From assembly GCF_003665095.1 (NCBI RefSeq), contig NZ_RCHV01000002.1, positions 2,352,001 to 2,416,000 on the forward strand: 64,000 bases of DNA, in the 5' to 3' direction. A program made the translations under genes and the position numbers. Below, piece after piece: positions 53,258 to 62,615 of this stretch (positions are counted from its first letter, which is position 1; each line of letters opens with the position of its first letter). The DNA is from Streptomyces sp. Z26. Its GTDB lineage: Bacteria > Actinomycetota > Actinomycetes > Streptomycetales > Streptomycetaceae. Below the pieces are notes generated by a model that made no database searches, was not told where the DNA came from, and worked only from the letters and a program-made list of their open reading frames with translations.

Positions 53258-54232
53258 ATGACGACTGGTCGGCTCGGGCAACACGCCGCGCCACCGAACA
53301 CGGCCTACGCCGGGCAGGCCGTGAACTTCCCGGACCCGGTCCGGGCCGCGCGTCACCCCCGCGGGGTGCGGGTGGACGAGCGTGGTTTCCCGGTGTTCTC
53401 GCCGTACGCGTGTGCCGCCGCCGAGATAGCCGAGCCCCCCGAGGGCTTCGGCGTCGACGAACTGCGGCTCACCGACTTCGTGTCCGCCAACGCCGCCCTG
53501 CACGCCTCCGGACACACGATGTGGGCCGATCTGCCCTCCGTCGCCACGCCGCACGGCTGGACCTGGCACCACGTCCCGCACACGCGGCGCGTCGAGCTGG
53601 TGCCCGTCGAGATCAAGGCGCTGCTGCGGCACCACGGCGGGCTCGCGACGGCCACCGTGGACCACGGCAAGCGCGGCACCCGGCCGCTCCAGGAGACCCG
53701 GCCCGCGCACTTCGCCCTGCCCGACGGACCCGCCGTGACCGAGGGGCTCGTCGTCGAGGCCGAGGAGAAGCTCGGCTACCGGCTCCCCACCGCGTACCGC
53801 GCCTTCCTGAAGGCCGCGGGCGGCAGCGCGCCGCGCGGCGTCGCGCTCGACGCGGAGCTGGGGCTGCTGGTCGACCAGCCGTTCTTCACCCTCCGCGGCA
53901 AGCCCGCGCTCGACGACCTCGTCTACATCAACAAGTGCCTGCGCGACCACTTCTCCAAGGACTACCTGAGCGTCGCCTTCGTCCAGGGCGGGATCGTCGC
54001 CGTGAAGGTACGGGGCGACCGCGTCGGCACGGTCTGGTTCTGCCCGTACGACGACGCGCGGGACCGGGACGGCATGGACGTACGGGAGCGGCTGGACACG
54101 CTGCTGCTGCCGTGCGGTGCCGACTTCGACGACTTCCTGCTGCGGCTCGCGGGCAACCCCCCGGAGCTGGCGACCGTGGCGGATCTGATGGTGGACGGCG
54201 GCTTCGCCCGCGCCGTCCCGGTGGAGGGGTGA
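53258..54232 (+). CDS. HNH/Endo VII-superfamily (LHH/WHH-like) nuclease fused to a SUKH domain
   Basis: 324 residues. The N-terminal part (about 1-135) ends in GWTWHHVPHTRRVELVP (W103, H104, H105) and then ALLRHHGG (H125, H126). This is the histidine pattern of the LHH/WHH nucleases used as polymorphic toxins. Where many relatives have His after the LVP segment, this has Lys120. The C-terminal part (about 165-310) is a SUKH (SMI1/KNR4) domain: VEAEEKLGYRLPTAYRAFLKAAGG. Toxin-like and antidote-like domains are therefore in one chain, which would keep the nuclease off until cleaved or displaced. There is no signal peptide. ATG 53258 has GGGGG upstream. It is seven bases before the next gene. 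Confidence 0.75.
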   Translation: MTTGRLGQHAAPPNTAYAGQAVNFPDPVRAARHPRGVRVDERGFPVFSPYACAAAEIAEPPEGFGVDELRLTDFVSANAALHASGHTMWADLPSVATPHGWTWHHVPHTRRVELVPVEIKALLRHHGGLATATVDHGKRGTRPLQETRPAHFALPDGPAVTEGLVVEAEEKLGYRLPTAYRAFLKAAGGSAPRGVALDAELGLLVDQPFFTLRGKPALDDLVYINKCLRDHFSKDYLSVAFVQGGIVAVKVRGDRVGTVWFCPYDDARDRDGMDVRERLDTLLLPCGADFDDFLLRLAGNPPELATVADLMVDGGFARAVPVEG

Positions 54233-54239
54233 CGGCGCA

Positions 54240-56783
54240 GTGGTGACGTACGCACAGGCCCAGGAGCGCGCCGAGCGCTGGATCAACGGGGACGTGCCCG
54301 TCTACCAGCAACGCGAGGTGCGCGTCCAGGAGTTCGGCCTCGGCTACGTCGCCTGGTCCGAGGCCCGGCAGGGCGGCCCCGTCTCCGAGGGCGCGCGCAG
54401 CCGGATGGTGATCGCCCGCGACACCGGCGACGCCACGCTGTGGCCCGGCCTGCCCGTGGACGAGGTGATCCGGCGGTACGAGCAGGAGTACGGCGCCGAC
54501 GCGGAGCGGTCCCGTCCGGCGCCGCCGCGCGAGCCGCTCGACCTGGAGGCGACGTCGTTCCTGCTGACGCCCCCGGAGTGGCTCCAGGAGGCCGCCGACC
54601 GGATGGGCGTGCCCGACAACCGGCCGGGCCGGTCGGCCACACCGCCACCGCGCGCCGCGGCACCGGCCGCGGACGCGAACCCGTGGGACGCGGCCGACAC
54701 CAGCAGCACGAACGCGTACACCGGGCAGGAGCCGCCCGCCACGGTCTTCGCGCCGCCGATCAGCGGCAGTGACGACGACGACACGCCCCCGCCGCCGAGT
54801 TCGGAGGCGAAGACGGCGCTGATGCCGGAGGGCAGCGGGCTGCCGAAGACGGCGGTGTCGCCGGTGCTGAAGCGGGACCGGGCCGGGTCCTCGTCCGACC
54901 CCACCCCGCCGCCCGCGTCGGCCACGCCGCCGCCGTCCACACCCTCGCCGTCCTCCGCCACGTCCGCGCCGTCCTCGTCCTCTTCGGCGCCCTCGGCGCC
55001 GTCCTCCGCGCCGTCGCCGGGGTCCGGCCCGGCGGGCCCGTCCGGGGACGGGACGCGGACGCCCCCGCCGCCGTCCACGCCGCCCACTCCGCCGGGCGGC
55101 ACCGGCGGTGGCGCGCACCACGCCGCGACCGTGCTCGCCGATCCGTCGCAGGGCGGCGGCTCGTACGGTGGCTCGTTCGGCGGCTCCCAGGGCTCGCAGG
55201 GCGGCCGGGGTGCCCAGGGCGGCACCCCGCCGCCGCCCTCCGCACCGCCCGCGCCGCTCGCGGCCGACGCCGCCACCGACCGCGCCCAGCGCGGCTCCTC
55301 CCCCCGCCCGTCGCGCGGCGGCGGCCCCGCCGTACCCCCGCCGCCGGGCGCGCCCGGCACGCCGGGCGCCCGCCCGGGCACGGGCGGCGGCCAGGCGCCG
55401 GGCACCCCGGCGGGCGGCTACGCACCGACGCAGCTGGTCTCCGCCGACGACGTGGCCGGTCAGGCCGGTCCCGCCACCGGCGGCAGCGCGGCCGACGGCG
55501 GCACCGGCGGTCCCGGCCACGGCGCCGTCCACCACGCGGCGACGGTCCTCGCGGACCCGTCGCAGGGCGGCGGCTCGTACGGCGGACCGGGCGGCACCCC
55601 GCCGCCCCCCACCGGCCCCGCGGCCCCCGGCGGTCCGGGCGGCGTGCACCACGCCGCGACCGTGCTGGCGGGCCCCGCGCAGGGCGGCCCCGGCGCCCCG
55701 CCGCCGCCCGCTCCCCCGCCCCCGGCGCCGGGCATGCCCCCGGCGCCCGCACCCGGGCCCGCGGGCGGCCCGCCCCCGGCGTACGGCTATCCGCCCCAGG
55801 GCGGCCAACCGGCCGTCGGCCCCGGCTACATGGCGGTCCTGCGGTACCGCGCGGCCGACGGCTCCGAGCAGCAGCTGATCCGCCGCTCGGCACCCGGCAC
55901 CCCGCACCCGGAGTGGCAGATCCTGCACGAGCTGCGCGGCATGAACGTGCCGCCGCAGCAGGTGCTGGAGCTGCACACCGAGCTGGAGTCCTGCGACCTG
56001 CCGGGCGGCTACTGCGCCCGCATGATCCGCGAGACGTGGCCGCAGGTACGGGTCAGCCACACCGCCGCGTACGGCCGCGACCACGCGTCCCGGCAGCAGG
56101 GCATGCGCCATCTCGTCGAGCACCAGGGCGAGTTGCACCAGGTGGCGGACGCGCCGCCGCGGCACGCCCCGAACCGGATGCCGCTGCCGCACGTCCAGCC
56201 CGCGCCGCCGGTGCCGCCGGACGCGATCGGGCACGAGCTGCTCCAGGCGTTCGCGCCGCAGGGCGTGTTCCGCTTCGACCAGCGCGCCGTGTCGCGGCAG
56301 GGCGTGCCGGACCTCGTGGGCCAGGTGCTGGTCTGGGCGGGTCTGCCGATCGACTTCGGGCCGTTCTTCTGGGGCCAGGCGCAGCCGGGCCGCCCGGTGC
56401 CCACCCTGGCCGAGCTGGCCCAGGAGCGCGGCGTGCGGCCCGCCCCCGACGCCGGTTCGTACCTGGTGATGGGGAACGACTTCGGGCGCCAGCTGTGCGT
56501 GCAGTACGGCACGGCGCACATCGTCGCCGTACCGCTGGAGGCGGGCCCCGGCGGGCAGTCGACGCCGCCGCAGTTCGTGAACACGGGACTGCCCGAGTTC
56601 GTACGGTGCATGGCGATGCTCGGCCGCATGTGGCGGCTTCGCTACGGGTTGACGCCGGAGCAGGCGGGCCGCTGGACCGTCGACTTCCAGACGCAGCTCG
56701 CGATGCTGGACGGCGCGTCGCTGGCGTCGCCGGAGAACTGGTGGTCCGTGCTGCTGGAGCAGATGTGGGACGGGCTGTTCTGA
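54240..56783 (+). CDS. Imm35/YrhB - Pro/Gly linker - deaminase-like - SUKH-4 fusion protein
   Basis: 847 residues. N-terminal YrhB/Imm35-like domain (about 1-90): AQAQERAERWINGDVPVYQQREV, cut here, then GYVAWSEARQGG. A linker of about 420 residues rich in Pro, Gly, Ser and Thr follows, with three HHAATVLA repeats. The deaminase-like domain (about 525-625) has HTE (579-581) and two Cys (585 and 592 in ESCDLPGGYC) as probable zinc ligands. The SUKH-4-like domain (about 650-845) has SYLVMGNDFGRQLCV and LPEFVRCMAMLGRMW. Two antidote-type domains thus flank one toxin-type domain. There is no signal peptide. GTG 54240 (or 54243) follows GGAGGGG. It forms an operon with the nuclease-SUKH gene. Confidence 0.75.
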   Translation: MVTYAQAQERAERWINGDVPVYQQREVRVQEFGLGYVAWSEARQGGPVSEGARSRMVIARDTGDATLWPGLPVDEVIRRYEQEYGADAERSRPAPPREPLDLEATSFLLTPPEWLQEAADRMGVPDNRPGRSATPPPRAAAPAADANPWDAADTSSTNAYTGQEPPATVFAPPISGSDDDDTPPPPSSEAKTALMPEGSGLPKTAVSPVLKRDRAGSSSDPTPPPASATPPPSTPSPSSATSAPSSSSSAPSAPSSAPSPGSGPAGPSGDGTRTPPPPSTPPTPPGGTGGGAHHAATVLADPSQGGGSYGGSFGGSQGSQGGRGAQGGTPPPPSAPPAPLAADAATDRAQRGSSPRPSRGGGPAVPPPPGAPGTPGARPGTGGGQAPGTPAGGYAPTQLVSADDVAGQAGPATGGSAADGGTGGPGHGAVHHAATVLADPSQGGGSYGGPGGTPPPPTGPAAPGGPGGVHHAATVLAGPAQGGPGAPPPPAPPPPAPGMPPAPAPGPAGGPPPAYGYPPQGGQPAVGPGYMAVLRYRAADGSEQQLIRRSAPGTPHPEWQILHELRGMNVPPQQVLELHTELESCDLPGGYCARMIRETWPQVRVSHTAAYGRDHASRQQGMRHLVEHQGELHQVADAPPRHAPNRMPLPHVQPAPPVPPDAIGHELLQAFAPQGVFRFDQRAVSRQGVPDLVGQVLVWAGLPIDFGPFFWGQAQPGRPVPTLAELAQERGVRPAPDAGSYLVMGNDFGRQLCVQYGTAHIVAVPLEAGPGGQSTPPQFVNTGLPEFVRCMAMLGRMWRLRYGLTPEQAGRWTVDFQTQLAMLDGASLASPENWWSVLLEQMWDGLF
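55116..55690 (+). repeat. three in-frame HHAATVLA(D/G)P repeats in the linker
   Basis: Repeats begin at residues 293, 431 and 470 of the fusion protein (bases 55116, 55530 and 55647). The first two continue DPSQGGGSYGG and are almost identical at DNA level; the third is GPAQGG. They are spaced by Pro-rich sequence. Repeated short motifs inside a disordered linker suggest docking or cleavage sites. Confidence 0.75.
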
Positions 56784-57173
56784 CCGCGCGCGGTACGGCG
56801 GTACGGCGGGCTGACCGGGCGTCGCGCGACGGCGACGACCGGTCCGACGTTCACCCACACGGGTGAGCTGCGGCCTTGGTGCGCCCGCACCCGCCGTACC
56901 TCGCCCCGGACTGCACGGACCCCTACGAAACCGCTGGTCAGAGCGGTAGGCTCGGACACCGCGGCAGCTCGTGCGCCGAGCCGCCGCACGTGGGGTTTTT
57001 GATCAGATGCGAGGGGATGTGGCGATTACGGCCGCGCCGCGCGCGTGACGCATCCTGGAACGTGCACACGGGCGGACCCGCCGCGCTCCGCACGCACCAC
57101 CGCGACCGCGCCACCGCCGAGGACGCCACGCCACCCGTCGTGTCGCCGAACGAAGCTGAGTGAAGGGGCTCTC
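56784..57173. other. gene-free gap before the coiled-coil gene
   Basis: About 390 bp. TCACCC and GGGTGA (56851-56866, spacer ACAC) form a small inverted repeat that may be an operator. TAGGCT (about 56947-56952) could be a -10 element for the coiled-coil gene. Open frames here lack coding character. Confidence 0.4.
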
Positions 57174-58094
57174 ATGAGTACGTCGTCGCCGCACGGTTTC
57201 GTCGTCGTACGCCGCGGCTACCGTCCCGCGGAGGTCGACGGCCGCGTCGCCGACCTGGGCGAGGAGCGGCAGTTCGCGCAGGCGCGGGCCGCCGAGCTGA
57301 CCGCGCTGGCGGACGAGGCGGCCGCCGAGGCCGAGCGGCTGCGCCGGGTCGTCGCCACGCTGCCGGAGCAGACGTACGAGACGCTCGGCAGGCGCGCGCA
57401 GCTGATACTGGCCACCGTCGAGGAGGAGGCCGCGGCCGTACGCGCCGCCGCCGAGGAGGCGGCCCGGCAGGCCACGGAGGACGCGGAGGCGTACGCGGGC
57501 GAGACCCGGCGGGCGGCGCAGTCCGCGGCCGAGAAGCGGCGCGCCGAGGCCGAGGACGCGGCACACCAGGAGCTGACCAACCGGCGGAACAACGCCGACG
57601 CCCTGCGGGAGGCGGCCCGTTCGGAGGCGGAGGCGCTGCGCAAGGCGGCGGCGGACGCGCTGGAGGAGCGGGACCGGCGGTGCTCCGCCCTGCTGGCCGA
57701 CCAGCAGCGCGACCACGCGGCGCGGTCGGAGGCGCTGGACCGCGAGTTGGCCGACCGGGCGCGGAAGTCCGCGGCCCGGGTCGAGGAGCTGGACGAGCAC
57801 GCGCGCCGGTTGCTCGTGGACGCGCAGCGCTCGCACGCGGAGGCGCAGGAGGCGGCCCGGCAGACGCAGGAGGACGCGGACGCGCAGAGCGCGTCGTTCC
57901 TCGCCAGGGCCCGTTCGCAGCAGGACCGCATCGAGCGCGAGACGGACCGGGTGCGGCGGGAGCACGCGGAGCGGATGGACGAGCTGCGCGCCCGGATGAC
58001 GCACATCCGCAACAGCCTGGCGACGCTCACCGGCAGGGCCGTCGAGGAGCCGCCCCCGGCGGTCCCGGCGCAGACGCGGGCCACCGACCACTAG
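57174..58094 (+). CDS. DivIVA/FilP-like long coiled-coil protein
   Basis: 306 residues. The N-terminus HGFVVVRRGYRPAEVDGRVADL resembles the DivIVA/GpsB membrane-curvature domain. Residues about 30-285 are almost pure coiled coil (Ala, Glu, Arg heptads: AEEAARQATEDAEAYAGETR, cut). A short Pro-rich tail ends it. In Streptomyces such proteins are often mislabelled cellulose-binding and include the cytoskeletal polar proteins Scy and FilP. It probably assembles into filaments or scaffolds near hyphal tips. ATG 57174 follows AAGGGG. It converges with the sensor-kinase gene. Confidence 0.82.
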   Translation: MSTSSPHGFVVVRRGYRPAEVDGRVADLGEERQFAQARAAELTALADEAAAEAERLRRVVATLPEQTYETLGRRAQLILATVEEEAAAVRAAAEEAARQATEDAEAYAGETRRAAQSAAEKRRAEAEDAAHQELTNRRNNADALREAARSEAEALRKAAADALEERDRRCSALLADQQRDHAARSEALDRELADRARKSAARVEELDEHARRLLVDAQRSHAEAQEAARQTQEDADAQSASFLARARSQQDRIERETDRVRREHAERMDELRARMTHIRNSLATLTGRAVEEPPPAVPAQTRATDH

Positions 58095-58134
58095 GCGATG
58101 TCCGGGCCGTACGGCGCGCGCGGCGGTGCGGCCC

Positions 58135-59571
58135 TCAGGCCACGCCGCCGTCCCCTCGCGGGATCACCGCGGACACCCGGAAGCCGCCCGCGTCCGTCGG
58201 TCCGGACACGAAGACGCCGCCGAGCGTCGTGACGCGCTCGCGCATGCCCACCAGCCCGTTGCCGCCGCTCGGCAGGCCCGCGTCGGCCCCGCCCTCGGCG
58301 GGCGGCTCGTTCTCCACCTGGAGGGCGACCTCGGCCTCGCGGTGCGCGAGGCGGACGCGCGTACGGGCTCCGGCTGCGTGCTTGTGCACGTTCGTCAGCG
58401 CCTCCTGCACCACGCGGAACGCGGTCTGTTCGACATCCGCCGCGTACCCGCCGTGGGTGCCCTCCACCGTCAGCTCGACGGCCATGCCCGCCTCGCGGGA
58501 CTGCCCCACCAGCACGTCCAGCTCCCCGAGCGTGGGCCCGCGGCCGTCGGGCACGGGCGCGGCGGGCGCGGTGGCGACCCCGGTGGCGGCCCCCGGCCCG
58601 GTGGTCGGCCCGGCGGTGGGCGCACCGGCCGGGGCCGGGGCGGAGCCGGGCACCGGGGCTGCCGCCGCGGGCACGGCGGCGGCAGCGGCCGCGGCGGCCG
58701 GGGTCGTCTCGTACGACGGGTCGCCGGAGCGCAGGACGCCCAGCATGGTGCGGAGTTCGGTGAGGGCGCGGCGGCCCATGTCACCGACGAGCGCCGCGTT
58801 CCGCGACGCCTTCTCCGGGTCCTTCAACGTGATCGTCTGGAGCGCCGAGGCGTGCACGACCATCAGGCTCACGCGGTGCGCGACCACGTCGTGCATCTCC
58901 CGGGCGATCCGGGTCCGCTCCTCGTTCCGCGCCCACTCGGCGCGTTCCTCCGCGCGGTCGGCCAGGAGGGACAGCTCGCGTTCCAGCCCGTCGGCGCGCT
59001 CCCGCAGGCTCTCCACGAGCCGTCGCCGCGCGCCGACGTACAGGCCGAGCAGGACGGGCGGCACGGTGAACGCCACGGACATCAGCACGGAGGTCAGCGG
59101 GATGAACCACAGCGGCGGGTCGAAGTTCGGTGCCTGGCCGACGCTCTGGTGCATCCGGATGGCGGTGATGACGAAGCAGCCGATCACCTGCATCCCGGCG
59201 AGCAGTCCGGTGATGCGGCGCGGTACGTCGGTGGCGGCGAGGGTGTAGAGGCCGACGACGTTGAGCAGGACGCCCATCTCGGCGGGCGTGACGGCGATGG
59301 TGACGAGGACGACGAGCACCGGGTAGCGCCGCCGCAGCAGCAGTACGGCGCCGACGACGACGCCCATCAGCAGGGCGAGCGGCAGCGGCACCCCGGTCTC
59401 GTCGCTGAACAGCTTGCCCTCGTACGCGCACTCGGCGACGGACAGCACGGCGAGCGTCAGGTCGAGCACGAAGGCGCGGGGCCGTTCCCACCACCACGGG
59501 CCGCTCTCCTCGGGCGGCTCGGGGCCGCAACCCTCGTCCCTCGTTCGAACGACTTCCCCCGTCTCGGTCAT
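58135..59571 (-). CDS. orphan NarL-type (HisKA_3) sensor histidine kinase
   Basis: 478 residues. Five or six helices lie in the first 200 residues. A short coiled coil (ADGLERELSLLADRAEERAE) is followed by HisKA_3 with phospho-His in REMHDVVAHRVSLMV. The HATPase domain has VVQEALTNVHKHA and GGNGLVGMRERV. Between HisKA_3 and HATPase is an Ala/Pro/Gly insertion of about 55 residues (AAAAAAAAVPAAAAPVP). No response-regulator gene is adjacent on either side. ATG 59571 gives the natural N-terminus; the frame is open to 59661. The signal is unknown. Confidence 0.9.
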   Translation of the reverse strand: MTETGEVVRTRDEGCGPEPPEESGPWWWERPRAFVLDLTLAVLSVAECAYEGKLFSDETGVPLPLALLMGVVVGAVLLLRRRYPVLVVLVTIAVTPAEMGVLLNVVGLYTLAATDVPRRITGLLAGMQVIGCFVITAIRMHQSVGQAPNFDPPLWFIPLTSVLMSVAFTVPPVLLGLYVGARRRLVESLRERADGLERELSLLADRAEERAEWARNEERTRIAREMHDVVAHRVSLMVVHASALQTITLKDPEKASRNAALVGDMGRRALTELRTMLGVLRSGDPSYETTPAAAAAAAAVPAAAAPVPGSAPAPAGAPTAGPTTGPGAATGVATAPAAPVPDGRGPTLGELDVLVGQSREAGMAVELTVEGTHGGYAADVEQTAFRVVQEALTNVHKHAAGARTRVRLAHREAEVALQVENEPPAEGGADAGLPSGGNGLVGMRERVTTLGGVFVSGPTDAGGFRVSAVIPRGDGGVA

Positions 59572-59774
59572 ACCGCCCAGCCTACGACCGCCCGCGACCC
59601 GTTTTCCGGCCGAGACGCACAACGTGCGGCGGGTCGCGGGCACCCTCGGCACGCTCGTCACAGCGCTCCCGCACTTCGCTCACGTATACCGTCGCACCGA
59701 GGCTGGGTGGTACGGCATAGTAGAGGCGTCGTCCGAGCAGGCCGGACGTGCGTGAGTACCGGCCGACCCGGCGA

Positions 59775-59847
59775 TCCCCTGTGGTGTAATCGGCAACACT
59801 GACGGTTTTGGTCCGTCCGTTCCAGGTTCGAGTCCTGGCGGGGGAGC
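59775..59847 (+). tRNA. tRNA-Gln (TTG anticodon)
   Basis: 73 nt to the discriminator G. The acceptor stem TCCCCTG/CGGGGGA includes one G-T pair. Anticodon stem GACGG/CCGTC holds loop TTTTGGT with anticodon TTG at 59808-59810, reading CAA. The T arm CCAGG/CCTGG has loop TTCGAGT. CCA is not encoded (CACC follows). CATAGTAG about 50 bp upstream may be its promoter -10. Confidence 0.93.
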
Positions 59848-60022
59848 ACCGCGCGCCGCCCGTTCCGGCGGCTTCCACGGCGGCCCCGCACGCCGCCGCC
59901 CGCCCGTGCGCCCCCTTGCCCGACGCCGCCGCGCGCCGCCCCGGGCCCCGCTCCTCCGGCCGCCCCGCGCGCCCCCGGTATCCTGCGGAGGTCATCCCCA
60001 CCCGAAGCCGAAGGGCACACCC

Positions 60023-61504
60023 GTGAGCGCCAATCGCCCGGCAGCCGTCGTCGTTCTCGCAGCGGGTGAGGGCACCCGCATGAAGTCGGCGACCCCCAAG
60101 GTCCTGCACGAGATCTGCGGACGGACACTCCTCGGACACGTCGTCGAGTCGTCCCGCGCGCTCGACCCCGCGCACCTGGTGGTGGTCGTCGGGCACGCGC
60201 GTGAGCAGGTCTCGGCGCATCTCGCCGGGATCGACGCGGGCGTACGGACCGCCGTGCAGGAGGAGCAGAACGGCACCGGCCACGCCGTACGCACCGGCCT
60301 CGACGCCCTCGCGCGTGAGGGCATGACGCTCACCGGCACCGTCGTCGTCACGTGCGGCGACACCCCGCTGCTGACGGGTGCGACGCTGCGCGCGCTGACC
60401 GAGGCGCACGCGGCGGACGGCAACGCCGTCACCGTGCTCAGCGCGGAGGTCCCCGACGCGACGGGTTACGGGCGGATCGTGCGCGACCCGGCGGACGGCG
60501 CGGTCACCGCGATCGTCGAGCACAAGGACGCGACGGACGCCGAACGGGCGCTGCGCGAGATCAACTCCGGCGTCTTCGCCTTCGACGCGGAGCTGCTGAC
60601 GGACGCGCTGGCGAAGCTGCGTACCGACAACAGCCAGGGCGAGGAGTACCTCACCGACGTCCTCGGCATCGTGCGTACGGCCGGGCACCGGGTCGGCGCG
60701 GCGATCGCCGCGGACCACCGGGAGATCCTCGGCATCAACAACCGCGTCCAACTCGCCGAGGCGCGGCGGCTGCTGAACGGGCGTCTGCTGGAGCGCGCCA
60801 TGCTCGACGGTGTGACCGTGGTGGACCCGGCGACGACGTGGCTGGACGTGACCGTGTCGTACGAGCCGGACGCCGTCGTGCACCCGGGCACGCAGTTGCT
60901 CGGCGGTACGCACGTCGCCGCGGGCGCGGAGGTCGGCCCGCACTCCCGGCTGACGGACACGGCGGTCGGCGCGGGCGCCGTCGTCAGCAACACCGTGGCG
61001 CAGGGCGCGGAGATCGGGGCCGGGGCGCAGGTCGGCCCGTACACCTTCCTCCGTCCCGGCACGGTGCTGGGCGGCGGGGTCAAGGCGGGCAGCTTCGTGG
61101 AGATGAAGAACGCGACCCTGGGCGAGGGTACGAAGGTGCCGCACCTGTCGTACGTGGGCGACGCGTCGATCGGGGAGCACACCAACATCGGTGCCGCGAG
61201 CGTCTTCGTGAACTACGACGGCGTGGACAAGCACCGCAGCACGATCGGGTCGCACTGCCGGACCGGCGCGGACAATATGTTTGTGGCTCCCGTCACGGTC
61301 GGGGACGGTGCCTACACGGCCGCCGGGTCCGTGATCACCAAGGACGTACCGCCGGGCTCGCTGGCGGTCGCGCGCGGCCAACAGCGCAATATCGCGGGCT
61401 GGGTGGCGCGGAAGCGGCCCGGCAGCGCGGCAGCGCGGGCGGCTGCGGAGGGCTCCGGGGAGCCCTCGACGGAGGGCGGCGAGGAGACCGGTCGGGGCGT
61501 CTGA
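60023..61504 (+). CDS. glmU: bifunctional UDP-GlcNAc pyrophosphorylase / GlcN-1-P acetyltransferase
   Basis: 493-residue cytoplasmic enzyme making UDP-N-acetylglucosamine for the cell wall. The uridyltransferase domain (about 1-235) has [28 protein letters not shown] and TCGDTPLL. The left-handed beta-helix acetyltransferase domain (about 255-455) has hexapeptide repeats, the catalytic His region [14 protein letters not shown] and [14 protein letters not shown] disordered 35-residue tail ends it. GTG 60023 begins the conserved [16 protein letters not shown]; the upstream frame is not coding. prs follows after 86 bp. Confidence 0.97.
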   Translation: MSANRPAAVVVLAAGEGTRMKSATPKVLHEICGRTLLGHVVESSRALDPAHLVVVVGHAREQVSAHLAGIDAGVRTAVQEEQNGTGHAVRTGLDALAREGMTLTGTVVVTCGDTPLLTGATLRALTEAHAADGNAVTVLSAEVPDATGYGRIVRDPADGAVTAIVEHKDATDAERALREINSGVFAFDAELLTDALAKLRTDNSQGEEYLTDVLGIVRTAGHRVGAAIAADHREILGINNRVQLAEARRLLNGRLLERAMLDGVTVVDPATTWLDVTVSYEPDAVVHPGTQLLGGTHVAAGAEVGPHSRLTDTAVGAGAVVSNTVAQGAEIGAGAQVGPYTFLRPGTVLGGGVKAGSFVEMKNATLGEGTKVPHLSYVGDASIGEHTNIGAASVFVNYDGVDKHRSTIGSHCRTGADNMFVAPVTVGDGAYTAAGSVITKDVPPGSLAVARGQQRNIAGWVARKRPGSAAARAAAEGSGEPSTEGGEETGRGV

Positions 61505-61590
61505 GCGGCGCGACCGGGTAAGCGCCGGGTACGGGCGGGGTTTACGGTGAAGAAGCACCCACGCGAAGCGGAACGCAAGGAGAATGTGCT

Positions 61591-62568
61591 GTGACCGGGA
61601 TCAAGACGACCGGCGAGAAGAAGCTGATGCTCTTCTCCGGCCGCGCACACCCCGAGTTGGCCGAGGAGGTCGCGCAGCAGCTGGGTATCAGCGTGGTCCC
61701 GACCAAAGCCTACGATTTCGCCAACGGTGAGATCTATGTCCGCTTCCAGGAGTCGGCGCGCGGCGCCGACTCCTTTCTGATCCAGAGCCACACGACGCCG
61801 ATCAACAAGTGGATCATGGAACAGCTGATCATGATCGACGCGTTGAAGCGCGCCTCCGCGCGCAGCATCACGGTGATCGTCCCGTCGTACGGCTACGCCC
61901 GGCAGGACAAGAAGCACCGCGGCCGGGAGCCCATCTCCGCGCGGCTGCTGGCGGACCTGCTGCGGACGGCGGGTGCCGACCGCATCCTCACGGTCGACCT
62001 GCACACCGACCAGATCCAGGGGTTCTTCGACGGCCCCGTCGACCACCTCTCGGCACTGCCGATCCTCGCGGACTACGTGGGCGCGAAGGTGGACCGCTCC
62101 AAGCTGACCGTCGTCTCGCCGGACGCGGGCCGGGTACGGGTCGCGGACCGCTGGTGCGACCGGCTGGGCGCCCCCCTGGCGATCGTGCACAAGCGGCGCG
62201 ACAAGGACGTGGCGAACCAGGTCACCGTGCACGAGGTCGTCGGTGACGTCGAGGGCCGCGTCTGCGTGCTCGTCGACGACATGATCGACACCGGCGGCAC
62301 GATCTGCGCGGCGGCCGACGCGCTCTACGCGCACGGCGCGGAGGACGTGATCGTCACGGCGACGCACGGCATCCTGTCCGGGCCCGCGGGCGACCGGTTG
62401 AAGAACTCGAAGGTCAGCGAGTTCGTCTTCACCAACACGCTGCCGACGCCGAGCGAGTTGGACCTCGACAAGATCACGGTGCTGTCCATGGCGCCGACGA
62501 TCGCCCGCGCCGTGCAGGAGGTCTTCGAGGACGGCTCGGTGACGAGCCTCTTCGAGGAACAGGCGTAG
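61591..62568 (+). CDS. prs: ribose-phosphate pyrophosphokinase (PRPP synthetase)
   Basis: 325-residue cytoplasmic enzyme that makes PRPP from ribose 5-phosphate and ATP. The order is SGRAHPELAEEVA, the flexible-loop region YGYARQDKKHRGREPIS, VDLHTDQIQGFFDGPVDHL with the metal and ribose contacts, and the PRPP-binding motif VCVLVDDMIDTGGTI. Length is standard. GTG 61591 follows AAGGAG. It lies between glmU and rplY, an arrangement common in actinobacteria. Confidence 0.97.
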   Translation: MTGIKTTGEKKLMLFSGRAHPELAEEVAQQLGISVVPTKAYDFANGEIYVRFQESARGADSFLIQSHTTPINKWIMEQLIMIDALKRASARSITVIVPSYGYARQDKKHRGREPISARLLADLLRTAGADRILTVDLHTDQIQGFFDGPVDHLSALPILADYVGAKVDRSKLTVVSPDAGRVRVADRWCDRLGAPLAIVHKRRDKDVANQVTVHEVVGDVEGRVCVLVDDMIDTGGTICAAADALYAHGAEDVIVTATHGILSGPAGDRLKNSKVSEFVFTNTLPTPSELDLDKITVLSMAPTIARAVQEVFEDGSVTSLFEEQA

Positions 62569-62591
62569 CGGGTACGGGCGTTCCGGGCCCG

Positions 62592-62615
62592 CCGGATCGA
62601 TACTGCAAGATCCGG
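62592..62615. terminator. hairpin between prs and rplY
   Basis: CCGGATC (62592-62598) pairs with GATCCGG (62609-62615). The outer bases GCGTTCCGG and CCGGAACGC give a competing longer stem. It lies in the 299-bp leader of rplY and may be a terminator of prs or a leader structure. Nothing else is seen in the gap. Confidence 0.45.
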
